Positions 43,444-51,133 of a stretch of 64,000 nucleotides of DNA are shown in pieces. A program made the translations under genes and the position numbers. The stretch is taken from the NCBI GenBank assembly GCA_964409775.1, contig CAYPEI010000005.1, forward strand, positions 62,001 through 126,000, in the 5' to 3' direction. This DNA is from JAHBXL01 sp964409775. Its GTDB lineage: Bacteria; Planctomycetota; Phycisphaerae; Phycisphaerales; UBA1924. Each line of letters begins with the position of its first letter. Position 1 is the first letter of the stretch. Below the pieces are notes generated by a model. It did no database searches, was not told where the DNA came from, and was given only the letters and a program-made list of their open reading frames with translations.

Positions 43444-45057
43444 ATGGCCACGAAGCAGATCATGTTCGACGATCAGGCCCTCATCGAGATGAAGAAGGGC
43501 GTGGAGCGTCTCGCCAAGGCTGTCAAAGTGACAATGGGCCCCACCGGCCGCAACGTCATCATCCAGAAGTCGTACGGTGCTCCCTCCGTGACCAAGGACG
43601 GCGTCTCCGTCGCCCGGGAGATCAACCTCCCCGGCGCGTTCGAGAGCATGGGCGCCAAGATGGTCAACGAGGTCGCCAAGAAGACCGCCGACATGGCCGG
43701 CGACGGCACCACCGCCGCCACCGTGCTGGCCGAGGCCATCTTCAATGAGGGCCTCCGGGTCGTCTCCAGCGGGGCCAACCCCGTGCAGGTCCAGCGCGGC
43801 ATCAACGCCGCAGCCGAAGCCGCGGCCGCGGCCATCGACGAGATGGCCGTCAAGTGCAAGGGCTTTGAGGACTACAAGAAGATCGCCACCGTCTCCGCCA
43901 ACCACGATGCCGCCATCGGCGAGCAGATCGCCGAAGCCATCGACAAGGTCGGCGCGGAGGGTGTCGTCGAGATCGAGGAGGGCAAGTCCGCCGAGACCAC
44001 CCTCGACTACGTCGAGGGCATGCAGTTCGACAAGGGCTACATCTCCCCGTACTTCATGACCGACCCCAAGACCGCCGAGTGCACCCTCGAGAACGCGCTC
44101 GTCCTCATCCACGAGAAGAAGATCGGCAACCTGACCGACCTCCTGCCCCTGCTCAACAAAGTCGCCGTCGCGAACCAGCCGCTGCTCATCATCGCCGAGG
44201 AAGTCGAGAACGAGGCGCTCGCCGCGCTCGTCGTCAACCGCCTCCGCGGCACGCTCAAGATCTGCGCCGTCAAGGCGCCGGGCTTCGGCGACCGCCGCAA
44301 GGCCCTCCTCGGCGACATCGCCGTCCTCACCGGCGGCACGTTCTTCGCCGAGGACCTCGGCCGCTCGCTCGAATCGATCGAACTCTCCGAACTCGGCCGC
44401 GCCAAGAAGGTCACGGTCGACAAGGACAACACCACGATCATCGAGGGCGCGGGGAAGAAGAAGGACATCGAGGCGCGGGCCGAGCAGATCAAGGCCCAGC
44501 ACGACAAGTCCACCAGCGACTACGACCGCGAGAAACTCATGGAGCGCCTCGCGAAACTCACCGGCGGCGTCGCCATCATCCGCGTCGGCGGCGCGACGGA
44601 AGTCGCGATGAAGGAGAAGAAGGACCGCGTCGACGACGCCCTGCACGCGACCCGTGCCGCGGCCAAGGAGGGGTACGTCCCGGGCGGCGGCGTCGCCCTC
44701 GTCCGCACGCAGCCCGCGATCGAGAAGGCCAAGACCAAGGCCAAGGGCGACGAGAAGTTCGGCTTCGACATCGTCACGCACGCGGTCGAGTCCTGCCTGA
44801 AGCAGATCGCCGAGAACGCCGGCATGGACGGTGATCTGGTCGTCGAGAAGGTCAAGGAAGGCAAGGGGTCGTTCGGCTACAACGCCGCGACCGACACCTA
44901 CGGTGACATGGTCAAGATGGGCATCATCGACCCCGCGCTCGTCGCCAAGACCGCGCTGGTCAACGCCGCGAGCGTCGCGGGCCTGATGCTCACCACCGAC
45001 TGCCTCATCGCCGAACTGAAGGACGAGACGGAGGCAGTCGCCGGAGCGGTCGCGTGA
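43444..45057 (+). CDS. groEL: 60-kDa chaperonin GroEL, paralogue 2
   Basis: This 537-residue protein is a second group I chaperonin subunit. GDGTTAATVLAEAI near residue 87, VEGMQFDKGYISPYFM near 190 and GYVPGGGVALVRT near 415 place it in the family. It lacks the Gly-Gly-Met tail and the His-rich run of paralogue 1, ending in ETEAVAGAVA, and it has no long insertion in the C-terminal third. AGAGGAAT precedes the ATG. It has no groES of its own next to it and is followed by dnaJ and grpE, so it may share the GroES encoded 5 kb upstream. Confidence 0.97.
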   Translation: MATKQIMFDDQALIEMKKGVERLAKAVKVTMGPTGRNVIIQKSYGAPSVTKDGVSVAREINLPGAFESMGAKMVNEVAKKTADMAGDGTTAATVLAEAIFNEGLRVVSSGANPVQVQRGINAAAEAAAAAIDEMAVKCKGFEDYKKIATVSANHDAAIGEQIAEAIDKVGAEGVVEIEEGKSAETTLDYVEGMQFDKGYISPYFMTDPKTAECTLENALVLIHEKKIGNLTDLLPLLNKVAVANQPLLIIAEEVENEALAALVVNRLRGTLKICAVKAPGFGDRRKALLGDIAVLTGGTFFAEDLGRSLESIELSELGRAKKVTVDKDNTTIIEGAGKKKDIEARAEQIKAQHDKSTSDYDREKLMERLAKLTGGVAIIRVGGATEVAMKEKKDRVDDALHATRAAAKEGYVPGGGVALVRTQPAIEKAKTKAKGDEKFGFDIVTHAVESCLKQIAENAGMDGDLVVEKVKEGKGSFGYNAATDTYGDMVKMGIIDPALVAKTALVNAASVAGLMLTTDCLIAELKDETEAVAGAVA

Positions 45058-45060
45058 CTC

Positions 45061-45132
45061 CCGTAGCACGGGCAACCTGCCCGTGACTCTCTGATCCACT
45101 CCCGAGCCCGCGGCCGAAAGTCCGCGGGCTCG
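45061..45132. repeat. pair of intergenic hairpins before dnaJ
   Basis: The first hairpin has an 8-bp stem, CACGGGCA at 45067-45074 with its complement at 45078-45085, preceded by CCGTAG. The second has an 11-bp stem, CGAGCCCGCGG at 45103-45113 with its complement at 45122-45132, and an 8-base loop. No T-run follows either. The layout mirrors the pair at 6072-6142, which also couples a CCGTAG-flanked CACGG hairpin with a longer G+C-rich hairpin, so this is probably a dispersed element. It could also attenuate transcription between groEL2 and dnaJ. Confidence 0.55.
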
Positions 45133-45170
45133 ATTCACAAACACGGAAGTGCAGTCTCTGGTGCGTTGCC

Positions 45171-45198
45171 AGTGCCTGACGCCCAGTGCCTAGTGCCT
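45171..45198. repeat. three short direct repeats upstream of dnaJ
   Basis: The heptamer AGTGCCT occurs three times within 28 bases, at 45171-45177, 45185-45191 and 45192-45198, ending three bases before the dnaJ ATG. No ribosome binding site is otherwise visible here, so the start context of dnaJ is unusual. Confidence 0.6.
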
Positions 45199-45201
45199 GC
45201 C

Positions 45202-46362
45202 ATGCCCTCCACTCAGCGCGATTACTACGAGGTCCTCTCCGTCGAACGCACCGCCGACGGTGAAGAGATCAAGCGCTCCTATCGCCGACTGGCGATGAAG
45301 TATCACCCCGACCGGAACCCCGGCGATGCCGAGGCCGAGGCCCGCTTCAAGGAGTGCGCTGAGGCCTACGAAATCCTCTCCGACCCCGAGAAGCGAGCCC
45401 GCTACGACCGCTTCGGCCACGAGGGCCTTCGCGGCGGCGGCGCAGCCCAGCACGACTTCTCCCGCATGGATGTCACCGACATCTTCTCGATGTTCAGCGA
45501 CATCTTCGGGGGCGGCGGCGGAGGCTTCGGCGGCGGAATGGGCGGCGGCGGCAGGGGGGGGCAGGCCCGCGGCTACGACCTCGAGACCGAGGTCCACATC
45601 ACCCTCGAGGAAGTCCTCAAGGGCTGCGAGGAAGAGGTCGAGTTCACCCGGCTCGATGTCTGCGATCGCTGCACCGGCACGGGCGCCAAGCCCGGGACCA
45701 AGCCCATCAAGTGCAAGACCTGCGACGGCCAGGGCCGCGTCCAGCAGTCGGGGCTCGGCGGCATGTTCCGCATGGTCACCAACTGCCCCGCCTGCGCGGG
45801 CCGCGGCCAGGTGGTCAAGGAGTTCTGCGAGACCTGCCGCGGCAAGGGCCGCCAGCCCAAGAAGCGCACCCTCAGCGTCCGCATCCCGCCCGGAATCTCC
45901 GACGGACAGGCCGTTCGTGTCCGTGGCGAAGGGGAGCCGGCTCAGACTCCCGGCGGCGAGGGGCTTCGCGGCGACCTGCACGTCGTCGTCCGCATCCAGG
46001 ATCATCCGCTCTTCAAGCGCGAGGGCGATCACCTGATCATGGAGATGCCCATCGGCTTCACGCAGGCCGCGCTTGGGGCCGAGGTCGAGGTCACCACGCT
46101 CGACGGCAAGCAGAAACTCACCATTGCCAGGGGCAGCCAGCACGGCACCCTCCTGCGTGTGCCCGAGGCCGGCCTGCCGAGCCTGCGCACCGGCCGCCGC
46201 GGCGACCTGATCGTCGTCACCAAGATCGAGATTCCCAAGAAACTCTCCGCCCAGCAGGAGAAACTCCTGCGTGAGTTCGCGTCGACCGAAAACCACGATG
46301 TCATGCCGGAAAGTCAGGGATTCTGGAAAAAGATGAAGGATGCTCTTCGCAAGGACGCCTGA
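45202..46362 (+). CDS. dnaJ: chaperone DnaJ (Hsp40)
   Basis: This 386-residue protein is a type I Hsp40, the co-chaperone that stimulates DnaK. It has the J domain with the HPD motif (KYHPDRNPGD, near residue 36), a Gly/Phe-rich linker ending in a run of glycines (about residues 95-125), and four zinc-binding repeats CxxCxGxG: CDRCTGTG, CKTCDGQG, CPACAGRG and CETCRGKG. The C-terminal substrate-binding domain is complete. ATG 45202 gives the normal N-terminus. dnaK is not in the window; grpE is the next gene. Confidence 0.96.
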   Translation: MPSTQRDYYEVLSVERTADGEEIKRSYRRLAMKYHPDRNPGDAEAEARFKECAEAYEILSDPEKRARYDRFGHEGLRGGGAAQHDFSRMDVTDIFSMFSDIFGGGGGGFGGGMGGGGRGGQARGYDLETEVHITLEEVLKGCEEEVEFTRLDVCDRCTGTGAKPGTKPIKCKTCDGQGRVQQSGLGGMFRMVTNCPACAGRGQVVKEFCETCRGKGRQPKKRTLSVRIPPGISDGQAVRVRGEGEPAQTPGGEGLRGDLHVVVRIQDHPLFKREGDHLIMEMPIGFTQAALGAEVEVTTLDGKQKLTIARGSQHGTLLRVPEAGLPSLRTGRRGDLIVVTKIEIPKKLSAQQEKLLREFASTENHDVMPESQGFWKKMKDALRKDA

Positions 46363-46496
46363 GAGCGACGAGAATGGCGGCGGTGGACAATGGCCGGCCC
46401 CTCCTTCTGGCACGCCATTTGAACCTCCGACCGGCGGTTCAGGCAGCAACTGGGTAGTACTCGGGAAGCCATATCCCGACTGGAAGCGAGGTCCCG

Positions 46497-47108
46497 ATGT
46501 TCGCACGAAAGCAGCACGAAGAAAGCAAGACCCCGCACGAGCATGGTCCGAAACACGGGCACCCGCACGCCGGCGGCTGCTGCGGCGGTGGTAGTTGTGG
46601 AAGCGCGGGGGGCGAGCCGCTGGCCGACGGCGACCCGGATGTGACCGCGAACCTGATCGACCAGATCACCGCCGAGCGCGATGAGGCGATCATGAACTGG
46701 AAGCGGTCGCTCGCCGACTACCAGAACTTCCAGCGCCGGGCCGCGCAGAACGAGACCGAGGCCCACCGTCAGGGTGTCACCAGCGTGCTCGGCAGCATCC
46801 TGCCCGTGCTGGACCACTTCGACCTCGCGCTGACGCAGAAGCCGACCGACGAGAGCGCGACGAAGATCCTCGAAGGCGTGAAGGTCATCCGTGCCGAGTT
46901 GATCCGCGCGCTCGAGAACCACGGAATCAAACTGATCAGCCCGCAGCCCAACGACGAGTTCGACCCCAACAAGCACTCGGCGATCACGCAACTCGCGGCC
47001 GCGGGTGTTGAGCCGGGGCGAATCAGCATGACCATGCAGCCCGGCTACATGCTCGGTGACCGCGTCATCCGCTCCGCCAAGGTCGGTGTGGCCCCAAAGC
47101 CGGAGTAA
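46497..47108 (+). CDS. grpE: GrpE nucleotide exchange factor with His/Cys-rich N-terminus
   Basis: This 203-residue protein is GrpE, which releases ADP from DnaK. The core begins near residue 60 with a coiled-coil (ITAERDEAIMNWKRSLADYQNFQRR), and the beta domain follows (GVKVIRAELIRALENHGI, then FDPNKHSAI). The first 45 residues are unusual: six His (HEHGPKHGHPH and one more) and three Cys (GGCCGGGSCG) replace the acidic region seen in many GrpEs and could bind metal. GAGG precedes the ATG. It lies 134 bases after dnaJ and seven before the zinc-ribbon gene. Confidence 0.95.
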   Translation: MFARKQHEESKTPHEHGPKHGHPHAGGCCGGGSCGSAGGEPLADGDPDVTANLIDQITAERDEAIMNWKRSLADYQNFQRRAAQNETEAHRQGVTSVLGSILPVLDHFDLALTQKPTDESATKILEGVKVIRAELIRALENHGIKLISPQPNDEFDPNKHSAITQLAAAGVEPGRISMTMQPGYMLGDRVIRSAKVGVAPKPE

Positions 47109-47115
47109 GCACCGA

Positions 47116-47514
47116 ATGCCCACGTACGAGTACGCCTGCAAGTCCTGCAAGCACACCTTCGAAGAGTTTCAATCCATCAAAGCCGCACCGCTCAAGAAGT
47201 GCCCCGAGTGCGGGAAAAACACGCTCGAGCGGCTGGTGGGCACGGGCGCAGCGTTGATTTTCAAGGGCTCGGGCTTCTACCAGACCGACTACCGCTCCGA
47301 GGCCTACAAGAAGTCCGCAGAGGCCGAGACCAAGGCCGCCGCTCCGCCCGCCGAGTCAAAGCCCGCGGACACCAAGTCCGAAACGAAGCCCGAGACCAAA
47401 GCAGAAGCCAAGCCCGAAACCATGAGCGAGCCCAAGACCGCCAAGGCCGAGCCGCCGCGCTCGGCGAACAAGTCCGCCGCCAGGAAGTCCCGCAACTCCG
47501 CGGCGAAGAAGTGA
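47116..47514 (+). CDS. FmdB-type zinc-ribbon protein
   Basis: This 132-residue protein has an N-terminal FmdB/CxxC zinc ribbon: MPTYEYACKSC, then KKCPECG about 20 residues on, giving two CxxC pairs. The rest, from about residue 70, is a Lys/Glu/Ala/Pro-rich tail with repeated KPETKAEAKPET-like stretches. The family is often annotated as regulatory, but the function is not known. It follows grpE by seven bases and its end is very close to the acpS start, so the three are probably one transcript. Confidence 0.88.
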   Translation: MPTYEYACKSCKHTFEEFQSIKAAPLKKCPECGKNTLERLVGTGAALIFKGSGFYQTDYRSEAYKKSAEAETKAAAPPAESKPADTKSETKPETKAEAKPETMSEPKTAKAEPPRSANKSAARKSRNSAAKK

Positions 47515-47537
47515 TCACTCGCGGCTTATCATCGGCG

Positions 47538-47933
47538 ATGCCCATCGCCGGCCACGGAATCGACCTCGTCGAAATCGCCCGCATCCGAGCGATGCTCGAT
47601 GAGCACGGCCAGCGCTTCCTCGACCGCTGCTTCACGCCGGCCGAGCAGGCGTACAAGGCCGACTCCCGCCGCCGCGTCGAGCACCTCGCCGCACGCTTCG
47701 CCGCGAAGGAAGCCGTCCTCAAAGCACTCGGAACCGGTCTGACCGGCGGCATCGCCTGGACCGACATCGAAGTCATCAGCGCCGCGAGCGGTGCGCCACA
47801 GATCGTGTTGCACGGCTCGGCGAAAGCCGCCGCGGCGAACTTCAGCATCACCTCGTGGGTCGTATCTCTCACCCACACCGACTCGCTCGCCATGGCGTCA
47901 GTCATTGCGATGGGCGCCCCCTCCAGGCCTTGA
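47538..47933 (+). CDS. acpS: holo-[acyl-carrier-protein] synthase
   Basis: This 131-residue protein is AcpS, which transfers 4'-phosphopantetheine from CoA to the Ser of acyl carrier protein. The magnesium-binding Asp lies in GHGIDLVEIARI (residues 5-16), and FAAKEAVLKALGTG near residue 55 carries the catalytic Glu and Lys. A GTG at 47511 is also open and would overlap the previous stop, but ATG 47538 gives the standard start. The gene ends the rightward run, facing mscL. Confidence 0.92.
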   Translation: MPIAGHGIDLVEIARIRAMLDEHGQRFLDRCFTPAEQAYKADSRRRVEHLAARFAAKEAVLKALGTGLTGGIAWTDIEVISAASGAPQIVLHGSAKAAAANFSITSWVVSLTHTDSLAMASVIAMGAPSRP

Positions 47934-47955
47934 TCGTCGTACCGCTCCTCCAAGC

Positions 47956-47990
47956 AAAAGACCCCGCCAGCCCGTGAGGCAAGCGGGGTC
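47956..47990. terminator. bidirectional terminator between acpS and mscL
   Basis: An 8-bp stem, GACCCCGC at 47960-47967 with its complement at 47983-47990, encloses 15 bases that may themselves pair. Reading leftward, GCGGGGTC is followed by TTTTG, which makes a fair Rho-independent terminator for mscL. Rightward, the T content after the stem is weaker. Confidence 0.75.
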
Positions 47991-48019
47991 GTTGAGTTTG
48001 GTCTGCCTGCCCTTGGCGA

Positions 48020-48487
48020 TCAGCCGCGCTTGGCAAGCAGGTCGCGGATCTCCGCCAGCAGTTTCTGGTCCGGGGTCGGCCCGGCGGGCGCCGCGGCGGG
48101 CTTCTCGTGTTCGAACCGCTTCCGAGCGGTGTTCATCATCTTCACCATCAGGAAGATGCAGAACGCCAGGATGATGAAGTTGATCACCACGGTGATGAAG
48201 TTGCCGTACGCCATGACCGGGCCCATCGCCCGCGCATCCGCAAGCGCGGGTGCCACGCCGTTCGCCGCGGTCGTCGCCGCTTCGATCTTGGTCCGGACGG
48301 CCTCGTTGAGCCCGATGTACATGTTCGAGAAGTCGGCCTTGCCGGCGATGCCGACGATCGGCATGATGACGTCGTTGATCATCGAGTTGATGATCGTGCC
48401 GAACGCGCCGCCGATGATCACTCCGACGGCCATGTCCATCACGTTGCCGCGCAACGCAAACTCGCGAAACTCCTTGACGAATCCCAT
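48020..48487 (-). CDS. mscL: large-conductance mechanosensitive channel
   Basis: This 155-residue protein is MscL, the pore that opens under membrane tension after osmotic downshock. The N-terminal helix and first membrane segment read GFVKEFREFALRGNVMDMAV, then GVIIGGAFGTIINSM; the second segment is FITVVINFIILAFCIFLMV. The C-terminal cytoplasmic helix (PTPDQKLLAEIRDLLAKRG) closes the protein. ATG 48487 has GGAGG upstream. A lipoprotein gene lies 57 bases upstream on the same strand. Confidence 0.96.
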   Translation of the reverse strand: MGFVKEFREFALRGNVMDMAVGVIIGGAFGTIINSMINDVIMPIVGIAGKADFSNMYIGLNEAVRTKIEAATTAANGVAPALADARAMGPVMAYGNFITVVINFIILAFCIFLMVKMMNTARKRFEHEKPAAAPAGPTPDQKLLAEIRDLLAKRG

Positions 48488-48544
48488 GTTGGTGCCTCCA
48501 AAGGGGGTGTAGTACGAATCCTGTGCAGGGAAACGGCGACTCAC

Positions 48545-48994
48545 TCAGCCCGGGAACTTGCCGGCCAGTTCTTTGATCGTGCTGCCCAGTTTGTCCATTG
48601 TCTCGCCCAGGTCGGTCGAGATAGCCTGCCACGTGTCCGCGCCTGCGGTCTTGAGTTTCGTCAGTTGATCGCCCGCTGCGCCGATCTGCTTCTCGGCCTC
48701 CGCCATGCCCGATGCGAACGTCGTCTTGAGGGCATCAGGCAGAGTCGTGGCCTTGGCTTTCAACTTGGCCACCTCGGCCTTGGCGGACTCGAGTCTTGGC
48801 TCGAGGGACGCCACCGCCTGATCGCGAAGTTTGACGAACGTATCGCCCGCCGCGGACTTTGCCGCGTCGATCGCGCCAGCCATGCCGGCGGGCGGTTTTG
48901 TTCCAGATCCCGCGGCTGCGGTCTCCGACTTCTTCTCGCATGCTCCAACGGAGAGAAGCAAGCCGACCAGGAATGCTGAGGGTGCTATTCGCAT
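48545..48994 (-). CDS. small helical lipoprotein
   Basis: This 149-residue protein has a signal peptide with the lipobox VGAC about 19 residues in. The mature part is almost wholly alpha-helical and Ala/Lys/Glu-rich (for example AKAEVAKLKAKATTLPDALK), like an apolipoprotein or late-embryogenesis-type repeat. AGGAG precedes the ATG. It is upstream of mscL and may be co-transcribed. The function is unknown. Confidence 0.75.
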   Translation of the reverse strand: MRIAPSAFLVGLLLSVGACEKKSETAAAGSGTKPPAGMAGAIDAAKSAAGDTFVKLRDQAVASLEPRLESAKAEVAKLKAKATTLPDALKTTFASGMAEAEKQIGAAGDQLTKLKTAGADTWQAISTDLGETMDKLGSTIKELAGKFPG

Positions 48995-49155
48995 AAGTAT
49001 TTCTCCTGACGCCCGGCACGCGTGGCGAGAATTCGCTGCGCGCCTGGATCGTGATGCTCAGCCCATGATAGGTCCGCATCCCCGTGGCCCCGCAAACCCA
49101 CGGGTGCTCACTGATTTTGGTGTCTCGCACAGGCACGCTGGTGGCGAGAGCGGAT

Positions 49156-49803
49156 ATGCTCAGAAACTCCATGGCCCGGCACCGACGAATCCCGCGTGAA
49201 GCCCCGCGACCTGCGTCGAGTTCCTCCGCCTGGCTCTTCGTGCGCGAGTTCCTCCGTGCCCCGCGCGACATGGGCACGATGTTCCCGTGCTCGCCAGCGG
49301 TGGCCAAGGCCATGCTTCGGGACCTCGATCCAACGCAGTGGCGGGCAGCCGTGGAACTTGGAGCGGGCACCGGCGTGCTGACCCCAACCTTCTCCGACGC
49401 CCTTCCGGCCAACTGCAGGTTCGTTGCGATCGAACTCAGCCCCGCGCTCGCCGCCGAGTGTCGCTCCCGCGTCCCGGGGGTCGAGGTTGTCGAAGCCGAT
49501 GCGGCGGACCTGATGCGCATCTGCATGGCGAAAGGGATGAACGCGCTCGATGCAGTATTCAGTGCGTTGCCTATTCGGCTGCTGTCGCCGTCCGCGCTGC
49601 GGGACCTGCTCCGTTCTGCCGCCGACCTGCTGCGCCCCGGCGGTGTGTTCTGCCAGGTGACCTACTGGCCCGCGGCCTTCCCTCCCGGAAGACAACTCCG
49701 CGACGAGGTTGCCGCGGCCATCGGCCCTGTGGAATCGGATAGACTCGTGGCCGGAAACGCCCCACCCGCGTGGGTGTTCCGCTGCATCAAGGCTCGTCCA
49801 TGA
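49156..49803 (+). CDS. SAM-dependent methyltransferase, PmtA-like
   Basis: This protein of about 215 residues has the SAM-binding motif VELGAGTGVLTPTF and the FLRAPRDMGTMFPCSPAVAKAM block that precedes it, as in phospholipid N-methyltransferases of the PmtA group. Phe/Tyr-rich strands follow, with a typical ADLLRPGGVFCQVTYW region. Such enzymes methylate phosphatidylethanolamine towards phosphatidylcholine; an RNA or small-molecule substrate is also possible. The start is uncertain between ATG 49156 and ATG 49171. It is divergent from the lipoprotein gene and followed after 48 bases by another lipoprotein gene. Confidence 0.75.
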   Translation: MLRNSMARHRRIPREAPRPASSSSAWLFVREFLRAPRDMGTMFPCSPAVAKAMLRDLDPTQWRAAVELGAGTGVLTPTFSDALPANCRFVAIELSPALAAECRSRVPGVEVVEADAADLMRICMAKGMNALDAVFSALPIRLLSPSALRDLLRSAADLLRPGGVFCQVTYWPAAFPPGRQLRDEVAAAIGPVESDRLVAGNAPPAWVFRCIKARP

Positions 49804-49851
49804 CGGTGTGATGTCTCTGGGGGAGGGGGGATTGTTCCAGGCAGAGGTACG

Positions 49852-50517
49852 ATGTCCACACACCGAGTTTCCGGAATCCTCGCATATGTTGTCGCGGCCA
49901 TCACATCTGTTGGCATCGCGGGTTGCGCCTCGACGCGCATCGAACTTGCTGAAAAGTTCGGCTACGCCAAGCGAGAGCAACTGTCGGACCAGGTGAAGTC
50001 GGCCCGGGACAGCCAGCAGGAAGCCAAGAAGCAGTTCGAGTCCGCGCTCGCCGAGTTCATCGCCGTGACGGGTGTCGATGTCAAGGACCTCGAAGCGCGT
50101 TACGCCAGGCTGAGCAAGGAGTACGATCGGAGCAAATCCCGGGCCGAGGCGGTCACGGATCGCATCGCCCGCGTGGAGCGTGTCGGCGAGGCCCTCTTCA
50201 GGGAGTGGCAACAGGAACTCAAGCAGTACAGCAGCGACACCATGCGCCGCGCCAGCGAGCGTCAACTTGACACGACGCGAACTCAATACGACCGCCTCGT
50301 GGGTGCGATGAAAGCGGCAGAGTCGAAGATGGCGCCGGTGCTCGCGGCGTTCAACGACCAGGTGCTGTACCTGAAGCACAATCTCAATGCACGGGCGGTG
50401 GCAGCGTTGCAGGGCACTGTGACGCAGGTTCAAGATGATGTCGCCGCACTCGTGCGGGAGATGGAGGCGGCGATCACCGAGGCGAACTCGTTCATCGATC
50501 AGTTGAGCGGAAACTAG
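49852..50517 (+). CDS. DUF2959-type coiled-coil lipoprotein
   Basis: This 221-residue protein has a signal peptide with an IAGC lipobox about 25 residues in. The mature protein is a long coiled-coil with the pattern of DUF2959: FGYAKREQLSDQVKSARDSQ near residue 37, and ALAEFIAVTGVDVKDLE near 66. AGAGG precedes the ATG. It may act as a spacer or chaperone in the envelope; the function is unknown. Its 3' end overlaps by 26 bases with the convergent gene. Confidence 0.8.
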   Translation: MSTHRVSGILAYVVAAITSVGIAGCASTRIELAEKFGYAKREQLSDQVKSARDSQQEAKKQFESALAEFIAVTGVDVKDLEARYARLSKEYDRSKSRAEAVTDRIARVERVGEALFREWQQELKQYSSDTMRRASERQLDTTRTQYDRLVGAMKAAESKMAPVLAAFNDQVLYLKHNLNARAVAALQGTVTQVQDDVAALVREMEAAITEANSFIDQLSGN

Positions 50518-51133
50518 CCCGGGTCGCGGCGATCGCCGCCTCCCGCGCGAGTTCGGCCAGTCCGCGACGCGGACAGGTGATCACGTTCTTTCCACGGTAC
50601 CGCTCGCTCACCTTGTGCGCGAGTTCCGTGGATCCCCACAGCACAACCAGATCCGCCCAGGCGCAGTCCGCATCCGCATCGGCCTGATTGCGAGACCTCG
50701 TTCCGTCGATCAGCCGGAGTTCCAGGTTCGAGCCGGCGAGCCGCTGTGCATCCTCCCGTGTCGCCGGGTTACCGCCGACGATGCACAGCCGCGTCCAGCC
50801 GACCTGAGCGAACGCGGCAAGCATCTCTTCGATCCCGCCTTTGTTCACCGAACCGCCGCACACTTCGCAATCAGCCTGTGTTGCCGCGGGAACGATGGTG
50901 CGCTCCGTGGCGATGTTCGGGGCGCGGTTTGAACAGTCCCCGCGAGAGCATACCCGCATGAACCGGGCGGCGAGCAGTTGTGTGACGGCCTCGCGCTTGC
51001 TGACCGCGATGCGAGGCTTCCTGGGGTTCGAGAGTCCGGCTTCCTGCAGCGCCGGGTCGTAAAGACCGGCGTTGCCGCCATAGCCCAGTTCTCGCAGGAG
51101 ATCCGCCTTCGCGATGTCTGGTCGGCCATCCAT
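50492..51133 (-). CDS. DUF2325-like protein with cysteine motifs
   Basis: This 213-residue protein starts at ATG 51133, sharing one base with the TAA of the upstream phosphatase gene. It has a cysteine-rich middle: CSRGDC and, about 28 residues later, CEVCGG, which may form a zinc site. The C-terminal half follows the DUF2325 plan: LCIVGGNPATR, LRLIDGT, WADLVVLWGS, then a His and a Lys in AHKVSERYRGKNVI. The function is unknown. Coupling to a response-type phosphatase suggests a signalling role. Confidence 0.65.
   Translation of the reverse strand: MDGRPDIAKADLLRELGYGGNAGLYDPALQEAGLSNPRKPRIAVSKREAVTQLLAARFMRVCSRGDCSNRAPNIATERTIVPAATQADCEVCGGSVNKGGIEEMLAAFAQVGWTRLCIVGGNPATREDAQRLAGSNLELRLIDGTRSRNQADADADCAWADLVVLWGSTELAHKVSERYRGKNVITCPRRGLAELAREAAIAATRASFRSTDR

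Noticed and set aside
43372..45144. Long open frame antisense to groEL2
   Set aside because: As for groEL1: low-complexity Asp/Gly/Leu/Val-rich product that mirrors the chaperonin codons.
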